NCBI RefSeq assembly: GCF_000003605.2
Contig: NW_003116016.1
Coordinates: 3,587-58,964 of the forward strand
DNA length: 55,378 bases
Origin: Saccoglossus kowalevskii
Taxonomy: Eukaryota > Hemichordata > Enteropneusta > Harrimaniidae
Direction: 5' to 3'
Part shown: positions 9,336 to 24,300 of the stretch, in pieces
How the letters are laid out: every line of letters begins with the position of its first letter
Numbering within the stretch: the first letter of the stretch is position 1
The notes under the pieces: model-generated
The model's database searches: none
Told to the model about the DNA's origin: nothing
Seen by the model: only the letters and a program-made list of their open reading frames with translations
Translations under genes and position numbers: made by a program

Positions 9336-12300
9336 GTAAGAGTTCGGAACAACAATACTGCACGCGTGTGATTCTGGCATATAACCGATTGCATGTTGTC
9401 ATAAACCGGTTCAAACGTAGTCAACAAGTGACGGGGCCTGACGGTGTTGTAAATCGTGTCTGGTTTGGTAACAGGTTGTAGTCCCATAAATAAACCCGAC
9501 ATTGACTTAGAACTATAGTGAGTTACATTTGTAAACAACCCACGCTATTCCATTCCTCGGTGATATACTAGTACACTGGTCACATTGGTACACTAGTCGC
9601 AAACTATTCTTTTCTTGGTGCCAGGTGATGGTGTTATGAAAACCTTGGCGGACAGCTCACGAACCGTCCATTTTACACGTCGGCTTCACACACACGAGTT
9701 CATTTGCATGCAATAATAGCAGATTAGCCTGAATTCACTTGTATTTTTTTCTTAACATAAATTACTGCTGGAAAGAAGTGACGAAACTGAAATGTTGTCA
9801 GGTACATCACCATACTACTCGTATGTTTTCACGATCAGCAATAGCATGGGAGGGCCAAGTATCCTTGCCATCCCCTTTTGCTTGAAAGAGGTGAGTTGTT
9901 GAGTTACTAAGCAACAACGAGTTGCCTCGGTGACATAAACTGCCTGACTAAACTGTATTGCTTTTTTTAATGGTACAAAGGTGAACTGTGGTTTTAGTTC
10001 TCTACAACTGTTTATTTTTGGTATAATTTTTGGGAGAAGTTAAGGTGACACAGCATCATGGCCGCAGAGTGGATGTATATAATAAATCTGGGTAATAGTA
10101 TAGTTGGAGTGAGTGTCCTTGCTATGCCGTACTGCCTACAGCAGGTGAGTCAGCTATGGACTGGGAAATAGAACGTCAACACACTCCAAAATCATCTTGT
10201 CCAAAAACCATCTCGCCAACTTTTCTTTGTGTGAATATCTGATAATTCATAAATGTGCTTTAATTTACTACCTTGATCATGTTAGTTGGAACTGATCACT
10301 TTACATTAGAACAGAGAATTACAAAGTCCACATAAAACTGTGTTGAGTGTTTATGCTATGATTATGTAATATTTGGTAAGGTGGTTTTACAAGCATTGTT
10401 TTTGTGTGAGTTGACATGAAATTAGATTGCAATAGATACTAGGTTACTTGTATTTTTCAGATCTGGAATTGAGGTTCTGATTAGCAGAACATGTGTCATT
10501 AAAACAAATCATTCCAATTTACTATTCAATTCTTAAATTCAGATTCAGATTACAGAAAATAATTTATAACAAAAAAAGGATTTTATTGTTATAGGTGACA
10601 GAAGTGAATTTGGTGTTCATGGGTCAAATAATCACACAATCAAAACAAAGGAAATCTGCATTTCAAGGCACATTGTAATCTTTCAATGAATATTTACATG
10701 CTTGATTATGATAGTTATGAATAATTAATGGTATATTGATCATAATTCTGAAGACAGTTCTTTTGTGAAGTTCCATAGCACAAATATTGTCTTAGTAGTA
10801 ACAAAAAATTGCCTTTGTTGTCGCTGACCGTCTGAAGAAAAATATGAAGCTCAGCTTCCCATCGGCCTCTTTATGTATGTATCGAAATATTGTTCAAAAT
10901 TACTATAACATTCCTGTTTGGATGTTTTTAACTATTTTTTGTGTTTATGAAATGGGCCTGGTTTTTTTAGTAATTGGCATGTACAATAAATTAGTTTTCT
11001 TGTTGCTATGACTACCTTTGTCAATTCTACTCGCTAATAAAATTGAGGTGATTTCACCAGGCTAATACAATTTGGTTTTCCCCAAAGATAAAAATACCAA
11101 TTTGATGCAAATTTTTCTTGTTCTGTTTTGATTACTTTTTGTTGACTGTGAGTGAAATGATTTGAAGCACAGTACAAAAATTAAATCTAATCTTGTCAGG
11201 TAGAATAGTGTTCCCAGCCATCACATGTTTTACATTCTGAAATTGACAAAAACGATTAAAAGTTCTATTTGTGTATAATATAAAAATGGAATTTCCATTT
11301 AAACCAATTCTTTTTTTTTTTGCATTTCAAGTCTATTTGATACAGACAATTTATTATTGTCAACAAACTTTGTTGAAAAGAATTTGTGATGGTATGAAAT
11401 ATTCAGCCCCCTTTCTGTTGTACGTATTGTTCACATGGTAGCATAGAAACAAGAAAATTGTCAATAGCATGGGCATGTGTGCATGTAAGAACAGGAAATG
11501 ACCAATTTTTATTTTATTATAAGAAATGTCTTGGAAGGAACTAATCCCTCAGAAATTGACTTTATGTCTTTTTTATACAATTTAATTTTCTGAATGTTTT
11601 GCATGGCATGGTTTCTTTGATTCATGTGAGATGCATGGTATTGCATATATTATTGAGGTCAAATGTCATATATGCAAGTATAAAATTGATATTTTTTTTA
11701 TTTATAATAAAATATTTATCACATTTTGATGTTTTTGAATTCATTCAAAGTATTTAGGTCAAAGTTCATATGTGTTGGCAGTTTCAATGATAAGATTCAA
11801 AGTGACAAATTAACATAAAACAAATATGGTGTTTTCTCACAATATGTGATACTGTAATCAGATGTTTGTACAGCTCGTTTGTCATTTTTGGCTGGACTGT
11901 TACATATGTGCTTTATACTGCTTATTTTACTTTCTGCTAAATTAAACACTTTTATTTTCGACTAATTAATTCAACTAATACAAAGTAAAACCAGTTTTTT
12001 TTTTATGTACAAAACTTATTGTAACTCGTTTCAATTACACTTGTTATCAATCATTATACTCACAATAGAACTAAGGACCAACTTATGGCGCAACACGTCA
12101 TTCTCAGCTGTACCGCAAATTCATTCAGATGAAATGTACACATAGTCAATACAATAGTTATTTGATTTAAATTGAGTAATCTGAACCCCATTTGTTCAAC
12201 TACAAAAATATTGAATAATGCCAGCTATTTTTTTTATCATTACACTGCACATAGTACCAGCTTGGTTTACAGTCTACTTAATAGTATTATCATGTAACTG

Positions 12301-15300
12301 AAAGAACTATGTAATACATGATTATATTTTGGTAAACTATCTGTGTATAAAAATTAGCACACTGCTTAATTTTATTGGACTATGTTATAACATGTCTGGT
12401 GATTGAATTGTGTTTTCACATTGGCCAATCATATGTCTGATAACTGGATAGTGTTTTCACACTAGCCAATCACATTTCTGATAACTGGATAGTGTTTTCA
12501 CACCAGCCAATCACATTTCTGATAACTGGAAAGTGTTTTCACACCAGCCAATCACATTTCTGATAACTGGATAGTGTTTTCACACCAGCCAATCACATTT
12601 CTGATAACTGGATAGTGTTTTCACACCAGCCAATCACATGTTTGATAACTGGATAGTGTTTTCACACCAGCCAATCACATTTCTGATAACTGGATAGTGT
12701 TTTCACACCAGCCAATCACATGTTTGATAACTGGATAGTGTTTTCACATTGGCCAATCACATGTCTGATAACTGGATAGTGTTTTCACACTAGCCAATCA
12801 CATGTTTGATAACTGGATAGTGTTTTCACATTGGCCAATCACATGTCTGATAACTGGATAGTGTTTTCACACCAGCCAATCACATTTCTGATAACTGGAT
12901 AGTGTTTTCACACCAGCCAATCACATTTCTGATAACTGGATAGTGTTTTCACACCAGCCAATCACATTTCTGATAACTGGATAGTGTTTTCACACCAGCC
13001 AATCACATGTTTGATAACTGGATAGTGTTTTCACATTGGCCAATCACATGTCTGATAACTGGATAGTGTTTTCACACCAGCCAATCACATTTCTGATAAC
13101 TGGATAGTGTTTTCACACCAGCCAATCACATGCCTGATAACTGGATAGTGTTTTCACACCAGCCAATCACATGTCTGATAACTGAATAGTGTTTTCACAC
13201 CAGCCAATCACATGCCTGATAAATGGATAGTGTTTTCACACCAGCCAATCACATGCCTGATAAATGGATAGTGTTTTCACACCAGCCAATCACATGTCTG
13301 ATAACTGAATAGTGTTTTCACACCAGCCAATCACATGTCTGATAACTGAACAGTGTTTCCACACCAGCCCATCACATGCCTGATAAATGGATAGTGTTTT
13401 CACACCAGCCAATCACATGTCTGATAACTGGATAGTGTTTTCACACCAGCCAATCACATGCCTGATAAATGGATAGTGTTTTCACACCAGCCAATCACAT
13501 GTCTGATAACTGAATAGTGTTTTCACACCAGCCAATCACATGCCTGATAAATGGATAGTGTTTTCACATTGGCCAATCACATGCCTGATAACTGAATAGT
13601 GTTTTCACACCAGCCAATCACATTTCTGATAACTGAATAGTGTTTTCACACCAGCCAATCACATTTCTGATAAATGGGTAGTGTTTTCACACCAGCCAAT
13701 CACATTTCTGATAAATGGATAGTGTTTTCACACCAGCCAATCACATTTCTGATAAATGGATAGTGTTTTCACACCAGCCAATCACATGTCTGATAACTGA
13801 ATAGTGTTTTCACATTGGCCAATCACATGCCTGATAAATGGATAGTGTTTTCACATTGGCCAATCACATGCCTGATAAATGGATAGTGTTTTCACACCAG
13901 CCAATCACATGCCTGATAACTAGATAGTGTTTTCACACCAGCCAATCACATGCCTGATAACTGGATAGTGTTTTCACACCAGCCAATCACATGCATGATA
14001 ACTGAATAGTGTTTTCACACCAGCCAATCACATGCCTGATAACTGGATAGTGTTTTCACGCCAGCCAATCACATGTTTGATAACTGGATAGTGTTTTCAC
14101 ACCAGCCAATCACATGCCTGATAACTGGATAGTGTTTTCACACCAGCCAATCACATGCCTGATAAATGGATAGTGTTTTCACACCAGCCAATCACATGCC
14201 TGATAACTGGATAGTGTTTTCACACCAGCCAATCACATGCCTGATAACTGGATAGTGTTTTCACACCAGCCAATCACATGTTTGATAACTGGATAGTGTT
14301 TTCACACCAGCCAATCACATGCCTGATAAATGCATAGTGTTTTCACACCAGCCAATCACATGTCTGATAACTGAATAGTGTTTTCACACCAGCCAATCAC
14401 ATGTCTGATAACTGAATAGTGTTTTCACAGCAGTCAATCACATGTCTGATAACTGTATAGTGCAATAATTCACTGCTGACAAAAACAGCTGATCAGTTTA
14501 AGATGAAAAAACAACAACAATGTCTACAATTTTAATGTATGTTATCCAATTAAATCTCATATTGACTGTACTTGATGTTGTTTTATCTTTTCTCTCCATT
14601 ACGTGCCATGCCTCTAGTGTGGCTTAGTTCTAGGTTTACTTCTATTACTTGTCAGTGCATATCTGACTCGGATCAGCTGTAATTTGTTGCTGAAAACAGC
14701 CAAGCAAGCCAGAAGAACATCGTATGAATATCTTGGTATGTTGTTAGTTTAATTGTTTCTCTATCCTTTCTATGACCAGTTATAAATGCACTTGTAATTT
14801 GCATGTATTCTTTGCCCTCCATGTCTACCACCTTCCATGACCACTGTGCTCTATGACATTATGATGATCACCACTCTCTATATCCACCACCCTCTATAAC
14901 CACATCCCACCATGACCACCACCCTCTATAACCACTACCTTCTATGATAACCACCCCAGTGAAATAAATTCCCACAAATAATGTGGTAGTCACCAGGGCT
15001 ACCAACCTTAAAAGTTAGTGGCCCTGATAAAAAGTTGTTGGACCAACTTGCCAGTGCTGTTAAAATTAGAAGTAAAGTAAAGTAAAGTATAGTATAGTAT
15101 ATGTACTTAAACTAAGCAACACTAATACATATGATAGAAAATATAGATAGTGCTACTCATACTTTATTTTTGATACTTTTATAGTGTTAGTTTTAGTTGA
15201 ATTAATCACCAATAATATTCAGTATTTCTTACCCTTCGTATTGAGCTGCTGAATTGAGGGTAACTGCATGGTTTTCATCTTTTTAGCTCCGCTGTCAACT

Positions 15301-18300
15301 TTGTCAAGCAGAGCTTATTATATGAGTGATTGTCCGTCGCTGTCGTCCGTGTCAATGTTTTACTTTTTCGACTTCTTCTTGAAAACTACAAGCCTGAATG
15401 CTTTGATACTTGGTGTATATGTACCTTGGGTAGACCTCTCTCAGATTTGTTCATTCATGATGATATCTTCAATTTTCTAAGTTTGGTGAATATTTTTGAC
15501 ATTTTTGGTGAAAAGTTATATTTTAGACTTCTCGTTAAAAATCGTAAGTTCGATTGCTTTGATATTACATATATAGGTACTACATGTGGACCTTTCTCAG
15601 ATTTGTTCATTTCATGATGATATCTTTAATTCTCTAATTTTGGTGAATATTTTTGACATCATTGGTAAAAAGTTATATTTTCGACTTCTTGTTAAAAACC
15701 CCAGTACTAACAGCGGAGCTATCTCAGCTGACAGGCTGCTTGTTTTATGTTTATATTAAATTACCTAATTTGCAATATTAATTCATAAATTTTCGGCATT
15801 CTCACCATTCAAGTACTAATCATCACATTTCATTTTTTTGGATTCAGCATTACATTCTTTTGGAAGTGTTGGTAAATTAGCAGTTGAGACAAGGTAAGAT
15901 TTTTATTAAGGTTTTACACCATTTTGTTTTGTCTTGTACACAGTTAGCACCATATTAAATACTTTGGTCATCATGACCTATTTACCTTCACAGTAAGTTG
16001 TTTTCATACATGTCTTTTGTGTTTTATAGTATTATTGGTCTGCTGATAGGAACTTGTGTAGCTTTCTATGTTATTATTGGAGATCTAGGTCCATCCATTG
16101 TTTCTAAATGGTTTGGTTTCGAGGTATGTATTTTTTCTTGATGGTTATTTGCTTTAAGACGTTTGTGTCTAGGTATATTCAGAATATAGTATAATGACTA
16201 TTTGTCTTCAAATCAAGGAAGGGGAAATTATGTTGTTGTGTAGTTATCAAAACCATCAACTGGCAATTATTTTGAGATTATGGTACCAAGAGGTAGTGAT
16301 AGTAAAAGGGATAATGTTATTACCATGATATTGAATTTGGCACTGGGAATACTGGGCAAAATTCAAAATGGTTGCCATGCCAGTATAAGTATATCAGAAA
16401 TGATCCCAATTCTATTAAAAAATGAAGACATAACAACTCAAACATGTTGTCAAAGGTAAATAGTATGTAATCTTTGCAGAAAGTTATTTTGCCAAAATCG
16501 TGAAATATACGCTCTCTCCACACATACCCTTTTGTTTCCACTGTGGTGTTAGAGTCTTGCCTATACACCAATGTTGTCATGTACACAGACAGGCAAAGCC
16601 TATATGACTTATCCATACCTAAAATAGCTATTTTAATCCCACCCTTATCTACACTCCCCAATTGAGATGTGTACTACATTTAGCTATATTCAGTTACAGT
16701 AGCTGGCATACAACAGTCCAGCAATCAAAACAGTAACCTCTACCAATTTCTTGTGAAACAATGTGAGGGGATCTGTCATCTTTGATGGCTTTCTGTTATT
16801 TAAATGTATTTAATAAATATTTGTTAGGACTGTGATTTGCTGCCATATTTCAATTTGAATGAATCACTATGTGGTTCATGGGATGTAGTTAAAAACATGT
16901 GCAGTTAATATGTTGCTTAAAAGGCGCTTGTAACAGCTATTTTTTTTTTTAGATTTAAAAATAAATTAAATAAAAAATGACAATTTCATAATAAAAATGA
17001 AAAGCTGCCCACTGCCCAAATATTTGTAAAATAAGTTATGGATTATGATAATATTTCATTAATGATGCACACACATGTTCAAATAATAATAAATTTGTTT
17101 GAAATACTTTTTTCTTTCAGAACTCATGGAGTTTACGAACTGGACTATTAATAATACTTTCACTATGTGTAGTGATGCCGCTAGGGATGTTACGACGAGT
17201 AGAACAGCTGAGTAGTATAAGTGCCTTGTCTTTGTCATTTTATACTGTATTGATTGCACAGGTGGGTTTAATACAATGTGATCACTCAAACATAAATGAG
17301 TTGCTATGCCAACATGAATTACCTTGCACGATTATCGCTTTCCATCAGTTATCATATTTTCTCAAATCAGCTTGGGATTTAGCAAGCTGAGTATATCATG
17401 CATTCACATAAAAAACGGTGGTGTATCTATGTTCAAAATAAATCATATTTAAATGATAGAACACAACAAATGTAATTATTTATTTACATGCACCTATACC
17501 CACGGTAATATGAGGTTTAGCCTAAATGATGAAAGTGATTTGCATCATTCTTTCTGAAATGGCATTAATGAAATTTTAACTGCATAAAAACTGACTGTGT
17601 ATGTTATTATTATGTTGCATTATAATTGTTCTATATTTTATCATCTTTGACAAAATATACATGCATAATGTCTTCCTTATTTAAAAGAAAAATGTCTGTT
17701 TGAAAAAAGAAATTATAAACGAATACATAAGGTGTCCAAAATGTTGATTTAATCCAAAAATATGCATCCCAATGGTTTAAGAATTATGTTCACTTTTCAC
17801 TGTAATATATGTTTAACAAAATGTTTTGTGGATAAACTGGAAATGTTCATTTTAATTATTTTGTTCATTTTAATTATTTTGTTCATTTTAATTATTTTGT
17901 TCATTTTCAAAGCAGCACTGTTGCTGAATTATTAAAAACCTCAAAGTCCACAAAAGATTATCACACATTTGTATAATTTCTAAAATAAATAAATGTAATT
18001 GTACACATTTGTTGATTCAAGAATTATGAAATTATAGAGACAGATTTCTATACTTGGGTGAGTTTCAATAATTGTGCGACAGCTGGCGTGTGAACTATAC
18101 ACCTGCTGAATGAAATTCCCAAGTAACACATTTACTGTTTCTGGTACATTGCTCTGTTAAATGTGCATCTCCAATAGAAACGCGTGTAACAGCTGGAAGC
18201 CAACAGTTGCATTTATTGTATGTTTAATTATTAAAATATTACTTATTTTGACCATAGACACCCTTCTGCTATTTATGTAAGTGCATGCAAAGCAAATACA

Positions 18301-21300
18301 GCATTTATATTTATAGATTTAGCTTTTGTGAAGAATATTCACATTTGGTTTGTTTTTCTTCATTAGATTGTTTTGATAAGTTTTCCTACATTACTGTCGT
18401 TTTCCTGGGTTTCCTACGCCAGATACTGGAGACCCGAAGGGCTTTTTAAATGCCTATCTATATTTGCACTGGCATTTGTTTGTCATACGTAAGTAGCTAC
18501 ACTTTGCTCTACTGTTATTTTCTAGTTATCAAAACTAGTTATCAAGTATTTTGAGATATGTTTAATGAAGTGCGGTTTTGTTGCCTTTCATCAAAATTTA
18601 ATTGTATTCTTGAATCATGAAAAAGCCCTGCTTAGTAAAATTAGAAAGTTCATTAAAATACCGGTAAGCTCTTTGTTTGGCCCATGAAGATCTAACCATA
18701 TCAAATCTTTCAAAACCAGCACCCAATCAAATTACTTGTATCATCTATTGGGTTGAACCCTGTTTGTAAGATGTACATTGTTTTATTATGATTGACCCTG
18801 TTATCGATAGCCTGGCATGTAGGTGTGAGTGGCGCCCTCACCAGTCGAACGGCATCAGATCTCACTAACGCCTGACAGCTTAATGTATGTCTCGACGACA
18901 AGATCAATACTGCGAAATACGCACAGATCACACTTTCTTGCAATAAGTTTCAATGAATATTCATTTTGGTTGTCATGGTAACATCGCACGGGGGGGGGGG
19001 GGGGGGGGCAACTCACGCGACCCTGCCATGATTTGTTACGCTTTGATATCTGTCACAATCTGCCGTTCCTGCAATTTGATTGGTATTGTCAAAAAATCGT
19101 CAGGGTAGTGAAAAACTAATGTAACATTGTTCTGTCAGGCGTGTGTCTGGTTTGGAGCACCACGGAGGGAGCAACTCTCACGACTTTGTCAGGCCATGTT
19201 ATCGAGAGTTGAACAAAAATTTATTTTTAGGTTGGTCAGATCTTGTAAAATTAAAAAAAAAAATTTTGTTCGGACAACCTGTCCTTCATGCAAAATCAGT
19301 TTCAATTTAGAATGTATATTCAGGTACAATCCCCCCCCCCCACTCCCTCCTCAAATTTCAGCCAACATTGTTGTGTGGAGATATGTGGGTGTATGTTCAT
19401 TGTTTTTTACTAATGGTGATATTATTTTGTTTATTTCAGACAAGTATTTGTAGTTTATGAGTCATTACCTGACAGGACAGAAAGAAAAATGAATGACGTT
19501 GTAAAGGGAGCCGTCAATATGGTAACATTTTGTTACATTATGGTAAGTTACAATTTATCTTCTCAGATCACTATACTTTTCAAATGTACTAATTTTCCTC
19601 GCCATAATTTTATGTATAAATTTTCTCAGCATAATTTTGTGTATAATTTTCTCTGCTTTAGTTTTGTGCATAATTTTCCCTGCCATACCCAAATTTTCTG
19701 CACAATTTTTTTTGCCATAACTTTGTGTGCATAATTTTTTCTATAATTATGTGTACAGCTTTCCATGGCATAGTTTTGTGCAGAAGCAGACTGTACAAAA
19801 TCAACTCAAAGTGTTAATTAAGGGTGAAAAATAGTTGCTATTTCAAGAAACTGGTCCCCTCCCCTCTTTTTCCAGAACTTAAACAATGATCGATGCAATC
19901 TAGAAACTTCATTAAAAGTTAATTTCAAGAAAATTTTCAAAAAACTATGATTTTGTGAGTTTTTTCATTACCATTACTCCTAACAAATATGACAGAGAGT
20001 CATTCTTTGAATTACTTTCTACAAATGGCTATTTCAAACTGTGTGTATATATGTACTACAAAGTTGATTCCATCAAGCAATGGTGATCACATCACAGTAT
20101 CAATAAACTGTTTTACAGGTTGGCTTCTTTGGTTACGTTGCTTTCTGTGAACAAGGCATCAAAGGAGATATTTTGATGAATTTCAAGACATCTTTTGTAA
20201 ATGACCTCTTGAAGTTAGGTTTCGTTGTCTCTGTTGTGCTCAGTTTTCCCATGATGATATTTCCCTGCAGAGCGAGTATCAATACACTTCTATCGGGATC
20301 CGAGGTGCGTGTGTCATTATTTCAAAACTTTGCAATATTGAAAAGTGTTTTTTTTCATTCATTCCTTCCTGATTGTCACTTTCCATATTTTATTCAGAGT
20401 TGTTTGTTTGTTGTGTTGACAAAAGTGAAGGAACTTGAATGTATTTTTGAATTCTGATTTTAGCGCTCATTATCATTAGCTAACTCAACAATGTTGAAGA
20501 GGTTTCAGCTAAATTGAATATAATGTCTCTTTATGTTTTCATTATTATGGGTAGGATACCAAAATTGAATATAATGTCTCTTTATGTTTTCATTATTATG
20601 GGTAGGATACCAAAATTGAATATAATGTCTCTTTATGTTTTCATTATTATGGGTAGGATACCAAAATTGAAAAATAAAAATAAAGAAACTATCTGTATTA
20701 GAAGCAGTACCCCTAATAGAAGTCGCACTCATTCTTTTTGAACAATTGAGAACTAAATATTCATCATTTCTCATATGTGTAGATGCTCCAATAGAAGCCG
20801 CATCCCCTCTGTTGCATTGTACCATTTAATGGAAGCCTTCTAATACAGATTTTAAAGAAGTCCGAATTGGTCAATAATGTTGTAATTGAAATAATTTGTT
20901 CGTTTTTATATCATTGATTGAAATAATCTGCCTAAGATTGAATGACTCTAAAAATTTCATGACTTTGCTTCTTATCTTCTTAATTTTGAATGTTTTGAAT
21001 TACTCAGATCATGAGGACGATACATTAAGAACATGAGTTACTTCAATAAAATATAGGATATATCGTATACTGTGTACAGCGCCCTCATCATTCATCATTT
21101 TAATATTTACTGAATGATTACTTTTGTTTTTGATGGACTAACAGCGCCCCCAACATGTATATTAAATAACTACTTTTGTTTCACAGGGAGTATCTTTGGA
21201 GAATCCCGGTGGAGGACATGAACACATTCCATCTAATAGATTTAAAGGGATCACAGTGTTTATAGTAATACTTACACTTATAATAGGAATCGCTATTCCA

Positions 21301-24300
21301 AATGGTAAGATATCATATTTCATAATTAAAAACAACTGAATGCATTTTTGAAATTACAAATTATTCAATTTTAGTTCTTGGTATTATTGTGACAAAATTT
21401 TGTTTTATTAGAGACATTACCAGATTGAATCCTTCGCTAGATTAGTCACATACAATTAAACAAAATATCCACAGGGAACTCTCGCAAGAAAGGCTCAAAC
21501 TGCACGATAACTGACAGTAAGCAGCTTGTGCCCACAGTTGTACAATGTTTCAATACTCCCCTGTATTGTACATAGCATATCATGCTGTTCTGTTTTTGAG
21601 TTGTTATTTTCATTTCACTTTGCTCTTGAACTTTTGTACCATGTGACTTTCATCATGCCAGCAGTCTGCTGATGTTGAAAATACTTGTATTATCATTTGT
21701 CTTTGGATAAATGTCCTTGAAGACATCCTTGAAGACAACTCCCAGTGACTTTGAGAGATTTATAACCAAACATCACACTGAGCATTTGTTGCTGTTGTCA
21801 CTTTGTTGAACTCACATTGCACTTGTAAAATATGAAAGGTCGATATCTGCATAATACCAGTCATGTGTTACATATATATTTTGTGATTCGTATTTTTTCT
21901 TGTTCTTTGTCGTTATATAACTTGCTGAATATTCAGTGTTAAGCAGTGTGTGGCCCTAAATTCTAGTTTTAATGAATATTTTTGGCATTTTTGGTAAAAA
22001 GAGATATTTGTTAAAAACCACAAATCCAATTACACCTCAGGTGTACCTCTCTCAGATTTGTTTATTTCATGATGATATCTTTAATTTTCAAATTATGATA
22101 TTTTTTTTATATTTTATATATTTTTGACGTTTTTGGTGAAAAATTGTAATTTCGACTTCTTGTTAAAATCCATGTGTCCGATTGCTTTGATGTTATACAC
22201 CTCGAGAGGACCTCTCTTTGATTTGTTAGTCCCCGTTCGGACGCAGTCCGAAAACGGGGACTTATGTTTTGCCCTGTGTGCGTCCGTGCGTCCGTCCGTC
22301 CGTGCGTCCGTCCGTCCGTGATCACCTGTATCTCGAACATGCATGGACCGATTAAGTTCAAACTTCACTCATACATCACACATTATATGGGACATATGCA
22401 CATGCATTTTTTTCATGATCCGATTAACGATAGCCGAATAGCGGCCATTTTAAGGCCGAAAATGCATCAAAATCGCACATTTTCACCATTCCGGACCCGG
22501 ATCTCAGTTATGCATGGACGGATTTTGTTCAAATTTGGTACATACATTAAACATAATAGGACCTTGATGCACGTCATTTTTTTTTTGGGATCGGGTTCGA
22601 AATGGTCGACTGGCGGCCATTTTGTTTTAAAGAATTCAGTTCTGGATCCGTATCTGAGACATGCTTGGATTGATCGAGTTCAAACTTCACACACACAAGG
22701 TACATCTTGTCACAAATATGTATGTGCATTTGTTTCATGATCTCATTAACAATAGCCAAATGGCGGCCGCTTTAAGGCCGAAAATGCATTGAAATCGCAC
22801 ATTTTCACCATTCCGGACCCGGATCTCAGTTATGCATGGACGGATTTCTTTCAAATTTGGTACATACATTAAACATAATANNNNNNNNNNNNNNNNNNNN
22901 NNNNNNNNNNNNNNNNNNNNNNNNNNNNNNCATTTTGTTAAAGAATTCAGTTCTGGATCCGTATCCAAGACATGTCTGGATTGATCAAGTTCAAACTTCA
23001 CACACACATGGTACATCATGTCACAAATAGATATGTGCATTTGTTTCATGATCTGCTTAACAATAGCGGAATGATGGCCATTTTAAGGCCGAAAATGCAT
23101 CAAAATCACGTATTTTCACAATTCCAGAACCGGATCTCAGTCATGCATGGATGGATTTTGTTCAGATTTAGCACAATGTGTTGTACATATGCAGGTGCAT
23201 TTCGGTCATGATCTGCTTTGAATGTATATGTCACTCAAATATGAACGGAACGGGGACGTGTCATTGACAATGACTTGTTCATTTTGTGATGATATCTTTA
23301 TTTTCTAAGTTTGATGAACACATCTTGTTGAAAACTGCAAGTCTGAATGCTTTGTAAACGAACATATGGACTGATCTCTGATTTGTTCATTTTCTAATGA
23401 TATCTTCAATTATCTAATTGAAATGTATATTGCTAACAGCAGAGCTATCTCAGCCAAGAGACTGCTTGTTATTTTATTATGATGACCTCATTGTTCATTT
23501 TTTCTCAGAATTGTTCCCACCTTGTTTCCAAACTGCACCCTGCAACAAAAAGATATCAGAAAGTACATCATTAGTTTTTTTTTGTTATTTAACATTTAGA
23601 TTCTCATCAAGCAAGGTTGTAATAGGTTACTCTAAGTTATTGAAATTAGTTTTCTAAAGCTTCACTTCCAGTTTGTGTCCTCTCTTCTTAAAAAAACATT
23701 TCCACATAGTTTCTGTGTGAAGTACCGCTCAACATATTTGTGTTACTGTGCAACGTTATGTAATTATGTTGTAAAGTGAAAATCGGATTTGGTGTTTCGG
23801 AGGATTGCCCCTGAGGTCATTTTCAGCTTACATAAATCACAGACTGCGTCTATGAATAAATAATAGGCAGACTTGTGTCCTATATCTTTACCAGAGTTCA
23901 AGGATAGTACAATTTTGAGGAAGAGGGGTGTTCAGCAGAAAATTAATGACCACACCTGCTTGTTTTTTTTTCTTTTCATAAAGGGGTCAAGGTAGGTACA
24001 CCTTAAGGAGGGGGAGGGGCATACCATGGAAACTCTTGTGTGGGTACACCCCACCCACTAAATTGATCTAGAAGTGTATGAGTCTTTATTTTCCACATTT
24101 CAAGAAATAAGTTGTATCATGTAGGGAATTTAAAACAAAAAGTTTACATTGTTCATCAAATTTCTAGACTAGGAATGCAATAGGCTAATCAAGTATGACA
24201 ATATAGGCCCAGTCCACACATGCTATGATGATGCAATAATTAGTAGTCTTGGCATTTGTATGCTAGCAAGCTGCCAAAGTTAGTCACTAAAATCTGGATT

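Larger units (their letters stand above)
21960..23475 (+). repeat. Hairpin-headed repeat, copy 4, split by an insertion
   Basis: The AT-rich body text of the family at 15285 occurs at 21960-22227 and resumes at 23275, ending AACAGCAGAGCTATCTCAGC then CTGCTTGTT near 23470. The head is missing. A different element (22228-23274) has inserted inside it. Confidence 0.7.

Noticed and set aside
12391-14462. CRISPR-like reading of the 41-bp array
   Set aside because: There are no unique spacers; it is a continuous tandem repeat in an animal intron.
16320-16661. 113-codon minus-strand open frame in an intron
   Set aside because: It begins without an ATG, has no homology I recognise, and lies in an intron of a well-supported gene.
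22264-22740. 158-codon frame rich in Arg-Pro-Ser-Val
   Set aside because: Comes from GTCC runs and body units of a non-coding repeat.
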